Assembly: GCA_900765165.1 (NCBI GenBank)
Contig: CAAFQR010000161.1
Span: 1 to 11,619, forward strand
Source: Veillonellaceae bacterium
GTDB lineage: Bacteria; Bacillota; Negativicutes; Veillonellales; Veillonellaceae
Length of the DNA stretch: 11,619 nt
Reading direction: 5' to 3'
Part shown: in pieces, positions 1-6,956 of the stretch
Layout of the letters: each line of letters begins with the position of its first letter
Numbering within the stretch: position 1 is the first letter of the stretch
Program-made: the position numbers and the translations under genes
Notes under the pieces: model-generated
What the model saw: only the letters and a program-made list of their open reading frames with translations
Told to the model about the DNA's origin: nothing
The model's database searches: none

Positions 1-1385
1 AAATCCTCTACTTTGGCTTTCATTTCATCCATTTTAGCCTTCGTCTCCGTTACCTTCGCCTTTACTTCGCTAGCCTTACGGCGTTTCGTAGCGGTGCGAA
101 CCGTGGAGAACTTGTGCCACATGTACACGAAGTTAACGCTGAAAATCGCTAGGCCAATGATGATAAAGGTAAGGCCCCGTTCCACAAAGGTGAAGCCCGG
201 GTCGAAGAAACGAGCACCGACCATGGCGCCAACAGCGATGATAGCGCCGTTAACGAGACCGATGCGGCCCGTCAAGGAACCGCGCAGGAACATGGCAATG
301 GCCAAGAGGATGACGTACACGTTAAACAGTACGGACACCATCAATGGGCCTACGTTCCAATGAGTGAGAATCATCAAAATGGAGATAACGAGCGGACAGC
401 AAACGATAACCGCTTCGATGAACTGTTTCTTGCCCACCAAATAACGAAGAGACATAACCACCGGCACCATGAGAAGCACGGAGAAAGCAATACTCAGCCA
501 ACCGTGCGGCACTGCTGCTTCATTGGCCCACGTGCCGAGGAACGTACCGTACACAACCACGTATACTAAGGCAGCACCGCCAATACCGCGGAACGGCAAA
601 GTCCAGCGACCTTCATAACGAGATAAACTGCCCCACGCAAAGGCACCGGATGCCAGCGTAGCGATGAAGAGCAAATTCAACGTACCGTGGTACGCCTGAA
701 TGGTGAAAAAGAAAGCGCCGAAAATAGCGGCTACATAGGCCCATGAAAGCCCGACCAAGAGCTTCTGATGACGGTCGCGATCCTTAAACTTCCGCGCATA
801 GAACGGAATACCGGCGGCGAGAACGCCCCACAGCCATAAGGGTTCGCCCCAAACGGTAAGCTCCTGCGTCGATAAGCTCCACGCCAAAGACGCAAACAGG
901 CAAGCAATCATGGCCCAGCCGGCGTCGAGCAAATACACGATGGGCAACGTAACCGTCAAGATAATGAGCAAGTACAAACCCGGTGCTTCACCGGTATAAT
1001 AGGTATCGGAAATCAAAAAGGTAGAGCCTGCTACGGCAATCAAATAAAACAGAGCTGCCGTTTCCGAGAAAATACTGCCCGGCGGTGCCTTACCTACTGC
1101 AATGGCTACAACCACTAAAGCCAACAATACAAGGCCTAAACACCAGTCAAAACGCCCATTAGGCGAAAAGCCATACCAATAGCCGGCAAACAGCAAAAAT
1201 ACGCCCAGCCCTATAAGGACTGCGCCTAATAACAAAACCAGTATCCGTTGTAATGACGGTCCGCTTTTGATCAAATGCGCGGCGTACCGTTCTCGAAGCG
1301 CGTCAGCCCCTTCGGCGGTGAGCCAACCACGCTCCTCCCAATACGGGATTTGGCTGTGAAGCCATGCGTATATTGTTTTGTTCAT
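1..1385 (-). CDS. DUF2157-type multi-spanning membrane protein (3' end beyond window)
   Basis: An open frame runs without a stop from ATG at 1385 to the window edge, giving 461 complete codons and a missing C-terminus. The start follows GGAGGAATT, an ideal ribosome site. The first 45 or so residues are soluble (MNKTIYAWLHSQIPYWEERG), with a tryptophan-rich 'W...G.L' pattern like the N-terminal DUF2157 domain. About a dozen hydrophobic segments follow. The last one lies around a 'RFFDPGFTFVERGL' stretch, which resembles the C-terminal membrane part of DUF2157 proteins. The visible tail after the last helix is highly charged, with spaced KAKV/KAKM units and negative residues, and looks like a cytoplasmic coiled coil. 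The family has no agreed function, and assignment is by overall pattern only. The gene lies just after the terminator of the stress-protein gene, with no room for a promoter between them. Confidence 0.7.
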   Translation of the reverse strand, partial: MNKTIYAWLHSQIPYWEERGWLTAEGADALRERYAAHLIKSGPSLQRILVLLLGAVLIGLGVFLLFAGYWYGFSPNGRFDWCLGLVLLALVVVAIAVGKAPPGSIFSETAALFYLIAVAGSTFLISDTYYTGEAPGLYLLIILTVTLPIVYLLDAGWAMIACLFASLAWSLSTQELTVWGEPLWLWGVLAAGIPFYARKFKDRDRHQKLLVGLSWAYVAAIFGAFFFTIQAYHGTLNLLFIATLASGAFAWGSLSRYEGRWTLPFRGIGGAALVYVVVYGTFLGTWANEAAVPHGWLSIAFSVLLMVPVVMSLRYLVGKKQFIEAVIVCCPLVISILMILTHWNVGPLMVSVLFNVYVILLAIAMFLRGSLTGRIGLVNGAIIAVGAMVGARFFDPGFTFVERGLTFIIIGLAIFSVNFVYMWHKFSTVRTATKRRKASEVKAKVTETKAKMDEMKAKVED

Positions 1386-1399
1386 AATTCCTCCGGCTT

Positions 1400-1437
1400 A
1401 AAAAAGAGGCTTTGCCCTACGGCGAGCAAAGCCTCTT
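1400..1437 (-). terminator. Intrinsic terminator after the UspA-family gene
   Basis: A perfect 12-bp stem (1404-1415 with 1426-1437, arms AAGAGGCTTTGC/GCAAAGCCTCTT) has a 10-nt loop. On the minus strand it is followed by a run of T's (A's at 1400-1405). It lies 13 nt after the stress-protein stop codon and ends only 15 nt before the next start codon. Confidence 0.88.
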
Positions 1438-1450
1438 CTTAAGAAATCAA

Positions 1451-1903
1451 CTACTTAACAACCAATACCGGACAGGTGGAATGGCTGGTAACATAACTAC
1501 TTACGCTACCCATGAACAAGCCTTTCAAAGGTCCAAGGCCACGGCTACCCATTACGATGAGGTCGGCGTTGTATTTCTTAGCAACAGCTAATACAGCCGG
1601 TCCCGGGGAACCTACTTCGAACACACTCTTCACCTTCAAGTCCGCCGGTACGTCCTTAACGATATCGTTAAGAATTTCTTTACCGGTTTCTTCCATGTCT
1701 TCCGCAATCTGTTCGGATACATAGCCACCGCTAATCGGTGTCTGGTCAAAATTGGAAATAGCCGATACGATATTTGCTACATGGACGATAATCAGCTGTG
1801 CTTCGTTACGTTCGCTAACCGAAATGGCATGCTGTAATGCACGTTTACCGTTTTCAGAACCATCTACCGGCACAACAATCGTTTTGTATTCTACCTTCTG
1901 CAT
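1451..1903 (-). CDS. Universal stress protein, UspA family, ATP-binding type
   Basis: This is a 150-residue single-domain universal stress protein, the usual length for the family. It begins MQKVEYKTIVVPVDGSENG, the typical first beta strand with the DGS motif, where the aspartate contacts nucleotide. Near the C-terminus it carries the full ATP-binding signature G-2x-G-9x-G-S (GSRG, nine residues, GS), followed by a closing strand CPVLVVK. The sequence therefore predicts a nucleotide-binding cytoplasmic dimer, not the non-binding E. coli UspA type. Family members are linked to survival under starvation, oxidative or acid stress; the specific role here cannot be read. The start at 1903 is preferred over an in-frame ATG at 1939, because GGGAGGG lies just upstream of 1903 and the extra residues (MRIRNPLLGGIS) do not fit the family. 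It has its own promoter and terminator, so it is mainly monocistronic. Confidence 0.93.
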   Translation of the reverse strand: MQKVEYKTIVVPVDGSENGKRALQHAISVSERNEAQLIIVHVANIVSAISNFDQTPISGGYVSEQIAEDMEETGKEILNDIVKDVPADLKVKSVFEVGSPGPAVLAVAKKYNADLIVMGSRGLGPLKGLFMGSVSSYVTSHSTCPVLVVK

Positions 1904-2043
1904 ACTAATCCCTCCCAATAACGGATTTCTTATCCGCATTGCACCTTTTTCTATAGTTTAATAGTTCGCCACCGTCTCACGAAAATCCTTCTTTTTTCAA
2001 AAAATTTTCTGTAAAATTTTCACGAACTCCATAGACCTCTTTA

Positions 2044-2071
2044 ATGATACCACATACCAACGTAGAATCAA
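2044..2071 (-). promoter_or_regulatory. Predicted promoter for the universal stress gene
   Basis: On the minus strand, -35 TTGATT (2066-2071), a 16-nt spacer and -10 TATCAT (2044-2049) are preceded by an extended -10 TGG. It lies downstream of the secreted-protein stop and would give a leader of about 130 nt. The leader is very AT-rich, contains AAAATTTT twice, and has a small CGGAT/ATCCG hairpin at 1922-1936 just before the ribosome site. Predicted by eye only. Confidence 0.5.
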
Positions 2072-2125
2072 AGTCGAGGAAAGCGAAAAGACCGAGGTAT
2101 ACCATACATTTATCACTATTTTTGA

Positions 2126-3376
2126 TTATAAAACGGTTGTTCCTTCATTGGTTACTTCTCGGTGCTGAACGCGCAAGCCGCTAACAATATTCATCATTTC
2201 ATCAGCAGTAATCGCATTGTTGCCCGGCGTGAGCAAGCGAGCTACTACGGCATCGCCTTCATCAGTTAATGTAATATAGGACGCGAATTTAATATCGCCC
2301 GCTTCCGGTCCGCGCTTCATAACACCGCTAATCAAAAATCCGGCGTTTTTATTGTCAATAACGGCCTTGTACTGCTGAATGGTAGCGCCATACTTGCCTA
2401 CCAATTCTTGTACATACAAATCGGCCATCTGTTCGCGACCGGCCAAAGTCGGATACGCCAGCTTAAAGCCCGGCACATTGCTGCTAAGCGGGAACATGCC
2501 CACTTCTAAAGTAATAGTGCCCTTGCTGAGCACTGCGCCATCGGTAGACTTGCTATCCACCTTAAAGCCCTTCGGCTTAATGAAGCTTACGGTCGGTGAA
2601 ATCACCAAATCGCCCTTCGGACGGTAGGTGTCCGTCAGCAAGCTAAAGGACGGCAACACAGTGGTTACCAAACCATTTTCCATGTAGTCCTTGTAGCGGT
2701 CTGGGAAAATCATAAACACCGTATATTTGTGAAGCGGATCTTGTTTCATAATGTATTCCGCTTCAAATAAGCCGCTACGGTCATCCGGCGTACCGTCGTG
2801 ACGGGCCATGTAATCCCATCGCGCCGACACCGTACCGGGATGGTCAAACAAATCGCCATCCGTATCATAACCGGCCAAACTGCTGTTATTCTTGCGCCAT
2901 AAAGAGAGGTACGTATCCTTAGACATGTTAGCAATAGGCATGTCGTACCAGGTCGTGTTCCACGTATCCTGCGTAACACCGTCGCGGGCTAAGTTATCAC
3001 CTTTCGTAACGGACAACACGTACGGCGTGCCTTCCTGAGGGGACGCAATGGTGAAATTATACCCTGCCACATGGCCCGCATCACCTTTTAAATCCTTATC
3101 CGTGTAAACACCGCCTGTTACACGCCACGGAATGGTCAGTTTAAAACCGCCATCATAATCACGAACCTCTGTGGTCATCTCCGTAAGCTTAGATTGATAG
3201 GCAGCCGGTAAGGCATCCTGTTTCGCAGCCGGCACCGTCATATATGACGCCCGTTGTGCCTGTACTGCCGTTTGATCAGGCGTCGGTAGACTTTTGGCAG
3301 AACTCGTGCCTAAGCCTAATCCCAGCACGGCAACACCGACTACTGCACCGCAAGATATTTTTACCCATTGCTTCAT
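2126..3376 (-). CDS. Secreted protein of unknown function, last gene of the amino-acid ABC operon
   Basis: I do not recognise this 416-residue protein. The start at 3376 is supported by AAGGAGG eight bases upstream. Residues 1-27 form a type I signal peptide: MKQWVK, a hydrophobic GAVVGVAVLGLGLG core, and a likely cut after SSA-27. There is no lipobox; the only early cysteine is residue 9, before the core. The mature part seems to have two halves. Residues about 73-250 begin 'FKLTIPWRV' and end 'VTTVLPSFSLL'. Residues about 258-405 begin 'VSFIKPKGFKV' and end 'MNIVSGLRVQ'. This strand-start/helix-end pattern resembles PsbP/MOG1-like folds, which is inference only. A DTDGDLFD stretch at 171-178 looks like an acidic calcium-type loop. 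The gene begins 27 bp after the ATPase stop with no terminator between, so it is probably co-transcribed with the transporter and exported. A role at the cell surface or periplasm linked to uptake is possible but unproven. Confidence 0.75.
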   Translation of the reverse strand: MKQWVKISCGAVVGVAVLGLGLGTSSAKSLPTPDQTAVQAQRASYMTVPAAKQDALPAAYQSKLTEMTTEVRDYDGGFKLTIPWRVTGGVYTDKDLKGDAGHVAGYNFTIASPQEGTPYVLSVTKGDNLARDGVTQDTWNTTWYDMPIANMSKDTYLSLWRKNNSSLAGYDTDGDLFDHPGTVSARWDYMARHDGTPDDRSGLFEAEYIMKQDPLHKYTVFMIFPDRYKDYMENGLVTTVLPSFSLLTDTYRPKGDLVISPTVSFIKPKGFKVDSKSTDGAVLSKGTITLEVGMFPLSSNVPGFKLAYPTLAGREQMADLYVQELVGKYGATIQQYKAVIDNKNAGFLISGVMKRGPEAGDIKFASYITLTDEGDAVVARLLTPGNNAITADEMMNIVSGLRVQHREVTNEGTTVL

Positions 3377-3403
3377 GAATGCGTCCTCCTTATGGTCGAG
3401 CTA

Positions 3404-4162
3404 TTATAACATAGAATCGAGAAAAGCTTTGGTACGCGGATTCTGCGGATTGGTAAACAAGTCTTCCGGCTTACCCTGTTCTTGGATAATGCCATCAGCC
3501 ATAAATAAAATGCGATCAGCTACTTCACGAGCGAAAGCCATTTCATGAGTTACGATAATCATGGTCATGTGTTCTTCCGCCAACTGCTTAATAGTGCGCA
3601 ATACTTCGCCGGTTAATTCCGGGTCCAATGCGGACGTTGGTTCGTCGAAGAGCATAATGTCAGGGCTCATAGCTAAGGCACGGGCAATAGCTACACGCTG
3701 TTTCTGACCACCGGATAAACGGCCCGGATATACATCTTTCTTTTCCCATAAGCCGACTTTCTTCAAAAGGCGTTCAGCAATGGGTAATGTATCGGCCGGT
3801 TTCATGCCTTTTACCATTTGAGGTGCAATGCAAATGTTTTCCAATACCGTCATATGGGGAAACAGGTTAAAGGACTGGAACACCATACCCATGCGCAACA
3901 ACAACTGATGTTGTACGGCTTTAGGCGCATACTCTGCGTCGCCGTCACCTTTCGTTTCCGCCAAAAACGTACCGTCTACACTTATTGTACCACGATTTAT
4001 CGTTTCAAGCTGGCCCAAACAACGAAGGAATGTAGATTTACCGGAACCGGACGGTCCGATAATGGATACGACTTCGCCTTTTTCCATGCATAAAGTAACA
4101 TCTTTAAGGACCGACAAGCCATCAAAACTTTTTTCTATGTTTTTCATTTCAACAAAACTCAT
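3404..4162 (-). CDS. Polar amino acid ABC transporter, ATP-binding protein (GlnQ-like)
   Basis: This is a 252-residue cytoplasmic ATPase that would drive import through the permease encoded just upstream. All ABC motifs are intact: Walker [10 protein letters not shown] (36-44), Q-loop Q96 in [13 protein letters not shown], signature LSGGQ (149-153), Walker B IMLFDEP with catalytic E174, D-loop SALD, and switch histidine H206 in VTHEM. The '[16 protein letters not shown]' context and overall length fit the GlnQ/HisP/ArtP amino-acid group. A somewhat long charged insert (about 70-86) lies before the Q-loop. The start at 4162 follows GGAGG; only nine bases separate it from the permease stop, indicating translation from the same message. 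The substrate cannot be decided from the ATPase. Confidence 0.95.
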   Translation of the reverse strand: MSFVEMKNIEKSFDGLSVLKDVTLCMEKGEVVSIIGPSGSGKSTFLRCLGQLETINRGTISVDGTFLAETKGDGDAEYAPKAVQHQLLLRMGMVFQSFNLFPHMTVLENICIAPQMVKGMKPADTLPIAERLLKKVGLWEKKDVYPGRLSGGQKQRVAIARALAMSPDIMLFDEPTSALDPELTGEVLRTIKQLAEEHMTMIIVTHEMAFAREVADRILFMADGIIQEQGKPEDLFTNPQNPRTKAFLDSML

Positions 4163-4171
4163 GGCAGCCTC

Positions 4172-4825
4172 CTATTCATCATAAACGGAATAACGTTTTT
4201 CTAAGTAATCAAAGATTTTAGTTAAAATAAAGGTCATACCTAAGTAGAAGATGGCAGCTACGATGAAGGCGGACGTATCGAAGTCACGCTGTACGATACC
4301 GCGGGTAATACGCAAGATATCGTTCATAGCTAAGATGTATACCAAGGAGGTGTCCTTTAAGAGGTTGATGGTTTCATTAGCCAACGGCGGCAAAATGCGT
4401 TTTACCACCTGCGGTAAGATAATCTTCCACATGGTCTGGCGATAGGTGAAGCCCAAAACCTTGGCACCTTCGTACTGACCCTTCGGAATGGACTGGATGC
4501 CACCGCGGAAGATTTCGCAAAGGTAGGCGCCATAGTTTAATACGAAGGAAATAATAGCAGCTGTTGTATCATCGAGCTGTACGCCAACGTACGGGATAAA
4601 CGGTAAGCCATAGTAAACAAATAAGATCTGTAACATTAACGGCGTACCGCGCATTACATACACATACACGGCTACGATGCGTCGCAAAATTCTAAACGGC
4701 GACAAACGCAACAGTGATAAAACGATACCTAACGGCAACGATAATACGTTAACTACGAGGAACAAGGAAATTGTCACCCATAGGCCGTCGGCGATAGTTG
4801 GGGTTATACTCATTAAGTAATCCAT
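4172..4825 (-). CDS. Polar amino acid ABC transporter, permease protein (HEQRo family)
   Basis: This 217-residue inner-membrane permease has about five hydrophobic segments. The early 'GLWVTISLFLVVNVLSLPLGIVLSL' region is typical of the His/Glu/Gln/Arg/opine permease family. The cytoplasmic EAA coupling loop is clear (EGAKVLGFTYRQTMWKIILPQ), as is the family motif 'RGTPLMLQILFVYYGLP'. Only one permease gene is present, so it probably forms a homodimer with two copies of the ATPase. The start at 4825 follows AGGAGCGGATAT. It lies 97 bp after the binding-protein stop; that gap holds a hairpin that may lower expression relative to the binding protein. Confidence 0.94.
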   Translation of the reverse strand: MDYLMSITPTIADGLWVTISLFLVVNVLSLPLGIVLSLLRLSPFRILRRIVAVYVYVMRGTPLMLQILFVYYGLPFIPYVGVQLDDTTAAIISFVLNYGAYLCEIFRGGIQSIPKGQYEGAKVLGFTYRQTMWKIILPQVVKRILPPLANETINLLKDTSLVYILAMNDILRITRGIVQRDFDTSAFIVAAIFYLGMTFILTKIFDYLEKRYSVYDE

Positions 4826-4850
4826 ATATCCGCTCCTATTCTAGAAACAA

Positions 4851-4881
4851 GGGAAGGAGGTCAAACTAGGACCTCCCTCGC
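4851..4881 (-). terminator. Hairpin between binding protein and permease (attenuator or message stabiliser)
   Basis: A stem of 10 continuous pairs including one G-U (4853-4862 with 4870-4879) has a 7-nt loop. On the minus strand it is followed by CCCTTGTTTC, a poor U-tract. It is therefore more likely a partial terminator or a structure that blocks 3' decay. Such a hairpin after the binding-protein gene would yield more binding protein than permease, as is known in other ABC operons. It ends about 15 nt before the permease ribosome site. Confidence 0.6.
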
Positions 4882-4922
4882 TATTTCATCCTATAACTCT
4901 ACAATTAATCACTAACCATTAA

Positions 4923-5744
4923 CTAATTTTTAAATGCTGATTTGTCCAACATGTTCGTGTTGCCGAACCATTTCTGAGCAATCTTATCAGCGGTGCCATC
5001 TTCCATCATCTGTTTCAAGATGCCATTGAATTTTTCACGCAATGCATTGTCTTCTTTACGGAAGCCGATAGCGTTATCTTCTTTACCGAATTTCGGATCC
5101 GCTACTTCACGGAACTGACCCGGTTTCTTAGCCATGTTGTACTGACCAACGATGCTATCAACTACGAGGGCATCAATACGACCTACTTCCAAATCCATGA
5201 AGGCACTTACGAAGTCACCGTATTTTTTAAGCTGTTTGAACTGTTTCGTATCCGGATCTTTGTCCAATACAGTTTCAGCGGAGCTACCCTGCTGCGTACC
5301 AACAATCTTGCCTTTCAAGTCGTTAACGCTCTGAATTGGGGAATCTTTCTTAACAACGATTTCCGTCGTATCTACCAAGTACGGAATGGAGAAGGACATG
5401 TTCTTTTCACGTTCCGGCGTTACCGTTAAGCCGTTCCACAAAATGTCGATGTGCTTACTCTTCAATTCAGCTTCCTTGGAATCCCAGTCAATCGGTTTGA
5501 ACTCGATGTCCATGTTAGCACGTTTTGCGGCTTCTTTAGCCATATCGATGTCAAAGCCTACGATGTTACCTTTATCATCGTGGAACCCCATCGGCGGATA
5601 GTTATCATCCAAGCCAACAATAATCTTCTTCGGCAACTGGTCACCAGCCGCTTTTTGATCAGCGGTATTACTACCACAGCCAGCTGCAAAAGCTACCATT
5701 GTGAAAGCAGCTAAGCCTAAAGCAATCAGTCGTTTTAGTTTCAT
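4923..5744 (-). CDS. Amino acid ABC transporter substrate-binding lipoprotein, family 3 (copy 1, operon-linked)
   Basis: This is a 273-residue extracytoplasmic binding protein. The signal peptide is MKLKRLIALGLAAFTMVAFAAGC, with lipobox AAGC giving a lipidated Cys23. The start at 5744 is chosen over an in-frame ATG at 5811-5813. The upstream ATG overlaps the predicted -10 box, so it would not be transcribed, and it would bury the signal sequence; the sequence before 5744 has AAAGGGG. The mature part is a family-3 (PBPb) fold. It has DDNYPPMGF near the N-terminus, the ligand-carboxylate pattern TVTPER (T107, R112), QQGSSAE (151-157), and the ammonium-type aspartate in VVDS (D196). These residues indicate an alpha-amino acid or close analogue as ligand; which one cannot be read. 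The permease and ATPase follow directly. It is about 83% identical to the second copy just upstream. Confidence 0.94.
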   Translation of the reverse strand: MKLKRLIALGLAAFTMVAFAAGCGSNTADQKAAGDQLPKKIIVGLDDNYPPMGFHDDKGNIVGFDIDMAKEAAKRANMDIEFKPIDWDSKEAELKSKHIDILWNGLTVTPEREKNMSFSIPYLVDTTEIVVKKDSPIQSVNDLKGKIVGTQQGSSAETVLDKDPDTKQFKQLKKYGDFVSAFMDLEVGRIDALVVDSIVGQYNMAKKPGQFREVADPKFGKEDNAIGFRKEDNALREKFNGILKQMMEDGTADKIAQKWFGNTNMLDKSAFKN

Positions 5745-5811
5745 CGGAGTCGTCCCCTTTCCCACAGCCTCACCTAGAGGTTCTCTTTTTTCTACATCGT
5801 CAACATCTACC

Positions 5812-5840
5812 ATTATACTTTATCAAAATAAAGCTGTAAA
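5812..5840 (-). promoter_or_regulatory. Promoter of the operon-linked binding protein, with palindrome in the spacer
   Basis: On the minus strand, -35 TTTACA (5835-5840), a 17-nt spacer and an exact -10 TATAAT (5812-5817) form a near-consensus promoter about 60 nt before the start codon. The spacer contains CTTTATTTTGATAAAG (5818-5833), an inverted repeat with 6-bp arms lying between the two boxes, where a repressor would block RNA polymerase. The untranslated leader has a small CCTC/GAGG hairpin that is also present in the other copy. Confidence 0.75.
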
Positions 5841-5892
5841 GAAAAACATTGGAAAATTATTTTCTAATAAAGCATAACGCATTCATCAATGA

Positions 5893-5959
5893 CATAAAAA
5901 AACAACCTTAAGAAACGAATAGGTAAGCTTCGTTGCTTAAGGTTGTTGTGTTTTATGTT
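5893..5959 (-). ncRNA. Candidate short RNA: consensus promoter followed at once by a terminator
   Basis: A transcript starting at about 5959 from the exact-consensus promoter at 5966-5994 would have only about 12 unpaired bases before entering the terminator hairpin (5902-5946) and its U-run. That predicts an RNA of about 65 nt made almost entirely of one hairpin. It could be a small RNA, a prematurely ended leader of the binding-protein operon, or the remnant of a promoter. No reading frame of use fits in it. There is no homologous promoter before the sister terminator at 7042-7094. Confidence 0.35.
5896..5947 (-). terminator. Intrinsic terminator (copy B) after the stand-alone binding-protein gene
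   Basis: A long stem pairs 5902-5912 with 5936-5946 (ACAACCTTAAG/CTTAAGGTTGT). After one A-G mismatch, it continues 5914-5919 with 5929-5934, closing a 9-nt loop. On the minus strand it is followed by seven T's (5896-5902). It lies between the two binding-protein genes and is nearly identical to the terminator at 7042-7094. Confidence 0.9.
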
Positions 5960-5965
5960 GACTAA

Positions 5966-5994
5966 ATTATAGCCGCTGTGAGAAAAGCTGTCAA
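5966..5994 (-). promoter_or_regulatory. Exact-consensus sigma-70 type promoter
   Basis: On the minus strand, TTGACA (5989-5994), a 17-nt spacer (5972-5988) and TATAAT (5966-5971) are perfect in both boxes and spacing. It is the best promoter match found in the window. It lies 89 bp after the stand-alone binding-protein stop codon and points into the terminator at 5896-5947. Confidence 0.7.
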
Positions 5995-6082
5995 TACAAT
6001 TTCCCTTAAGCGAGTATGCCTAAAACGCTATCACCTATGACTATAACGGAACTTAATCCTTTAACGGGATAAAGATTTTCTG

Positions 6083-6898
6083 TTACTTAAATGCATCTTT
6101 GTTCAACATAGTGGTAGTGCCGAACCATTTCTGTGCAAATTTATCAGCCGTACCGTCGTTCATCATTTCTTTTAAGATACCATTGAATTTTTCACGTAAA
6201 GCATTGTCTTCTTTACGGAAGCCAATAGCACTATCTTCTTTGCCGAATTTCGGATCTGGAATAGCGCGGAACGTACCCGGTTTCTTATTCATCAAGTAAC
6301 GACCTACTACTTCATCAACGACAACGGCATCAACACGGCCTAATTCCAAATCCATGAAGGCATTTACGAAGTCGCCATATTTTTTGAAGGCTTTAAACTG
6401 TTTCGTATCCGGATCTTTGTCCATAACGGTTTCAGCGGAGCTACCCTGCTGCGTAGCTACTACTTTACCTTTTAAGTCTTCTACGCTCTTAATCGGGGAA
6501 TCATTTTTAACTACGAGAATCTGCTTGCTAATCAAGTACGGCGTAGAGAAGGACATGTTCTTTTCGCGTTCCGGCGTTACCGTTAAGCCATTCCACAATA
6601 CGTCGATGTGTTTACTCTTCAATTCTGCTTCCTTGGAATCCCAGTCAATCGGTTTGAACTCGATGTCCATGTTAGCGCGTTTTGCTGCTTCCTTAGCCAT
6701 ATCGATATCAAAACCTACGAGATTACCTTTTTCATCGCGGAAACCCATCGGCGGGAAGTTATCATCAAGGCCTACAATAATCTTTTTCGGTAACTGGTCG
6801 CCACCTGATTTTTGATCAGCGGAGCTACCGCAGCCAGCTGCAAAGGCTACCATTGTAAAAGCAGCTAAACCTAAAGCAATTAGTCGTTTAAATTTCAT
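6083..6898 (-). CDS. Amino acid ABC transporter substrate-binding lipoprotein, family 3 (copy 2, stand-alone)
   Basis: This is a 271-residue paralogue of the operon-linked binding protein, with the same signal peptide and lipobox (MKFKRLIALGLAAFTMVAFAAGC). The start at 6898 is used rather than an in-frame ATG 21 bases upstream, because AAAGGGG fits 6898 and the signal peptide then starts correctly. The general amino-acid contacts are kept: TVTPER, QQGSSAE, and VVDE. Differences from copy 1 are concentrated in two places. Six consecutive residues after 'PYL' are ISKQIL instead of VDTTEI. The stretch following VVD reads EVVGRYLMNKKPGT instead of SIVGQYNMAKKPGQ. Both segments lie near the cleft or hinge in this fold, so a different ligand range is plausible. 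It has its own promoter and is closed by a terminator, so it is monocistronic, and it has no permease of its own nearby. Confidence 0.93.
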   Translation of the reverse strand: MKFKRLIALGLAAFTMVAFAAGCGSSADQKSGGDQLPKKIIVGLDDNFPPMGFRDEKGNLVGFDIDMAKEAAKRANMDIEFKPIDWDSKEAELKSKHIDVLWNGLTVTPEREKNMSFSTPYLISKQILVVKNDSPIKSVEDLKGKVVATQQGSSAETVMDKDPDTKQFKAFKKYGDFVNAFMDLELGRVDAVVVDEVVGRYLMNKKPGTFRAIPDPKFGKEDSAIGFRKEDNALREKFNGILKEMMNDGTADKFAQKWFGTTTMLNKDAFK

Positions 6899-6956
6899 TG
6901 GATTCGTCCCCTTTCGCACGTCCTCTCTTGGAGGTTCTCAACTTCAACTTGTGTTA

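Larger units (their letters stand above)
4923..5947 (-). repeat. Tandem duplication unit B: terminator, promoter, binding-protein gene
   Basis: This segment is homologous to 6083-7094. The shared order is terminator hairpin, conserved 'TTATG.CAT' after the U-run, TTTACA-17-TATAAT with the palindrome, CCTC/GAGG leader hairpin, AAAGGGG, then the gene. The exact-consensus promoter at 5966-5994 lies just outside the unit, and there is no equivalent beyond the other copy. Confidence 0.85.

Noticed and set aside
13..569. Plus-strand open frames over the first 600 bases
   Set aside because: They lie antisense to the long open membrane-protein frame, have no ribosome sites, and their composition is that of shadow frames.
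5745..5813. Upstream in-frame extension of binding-protein copy 1
   Set aside because: The ATG at 5811-5813 overlaps the predicted -10 box, and its use would place the signal peptide 23 residues inside the protein.
6354..6815. A 153-codon plus-strand open frame, with similar shorter ones at 5386-5601
   Set aside because: The frames recur in both copies only because they are antisense to the duplicated binding-protein genes.
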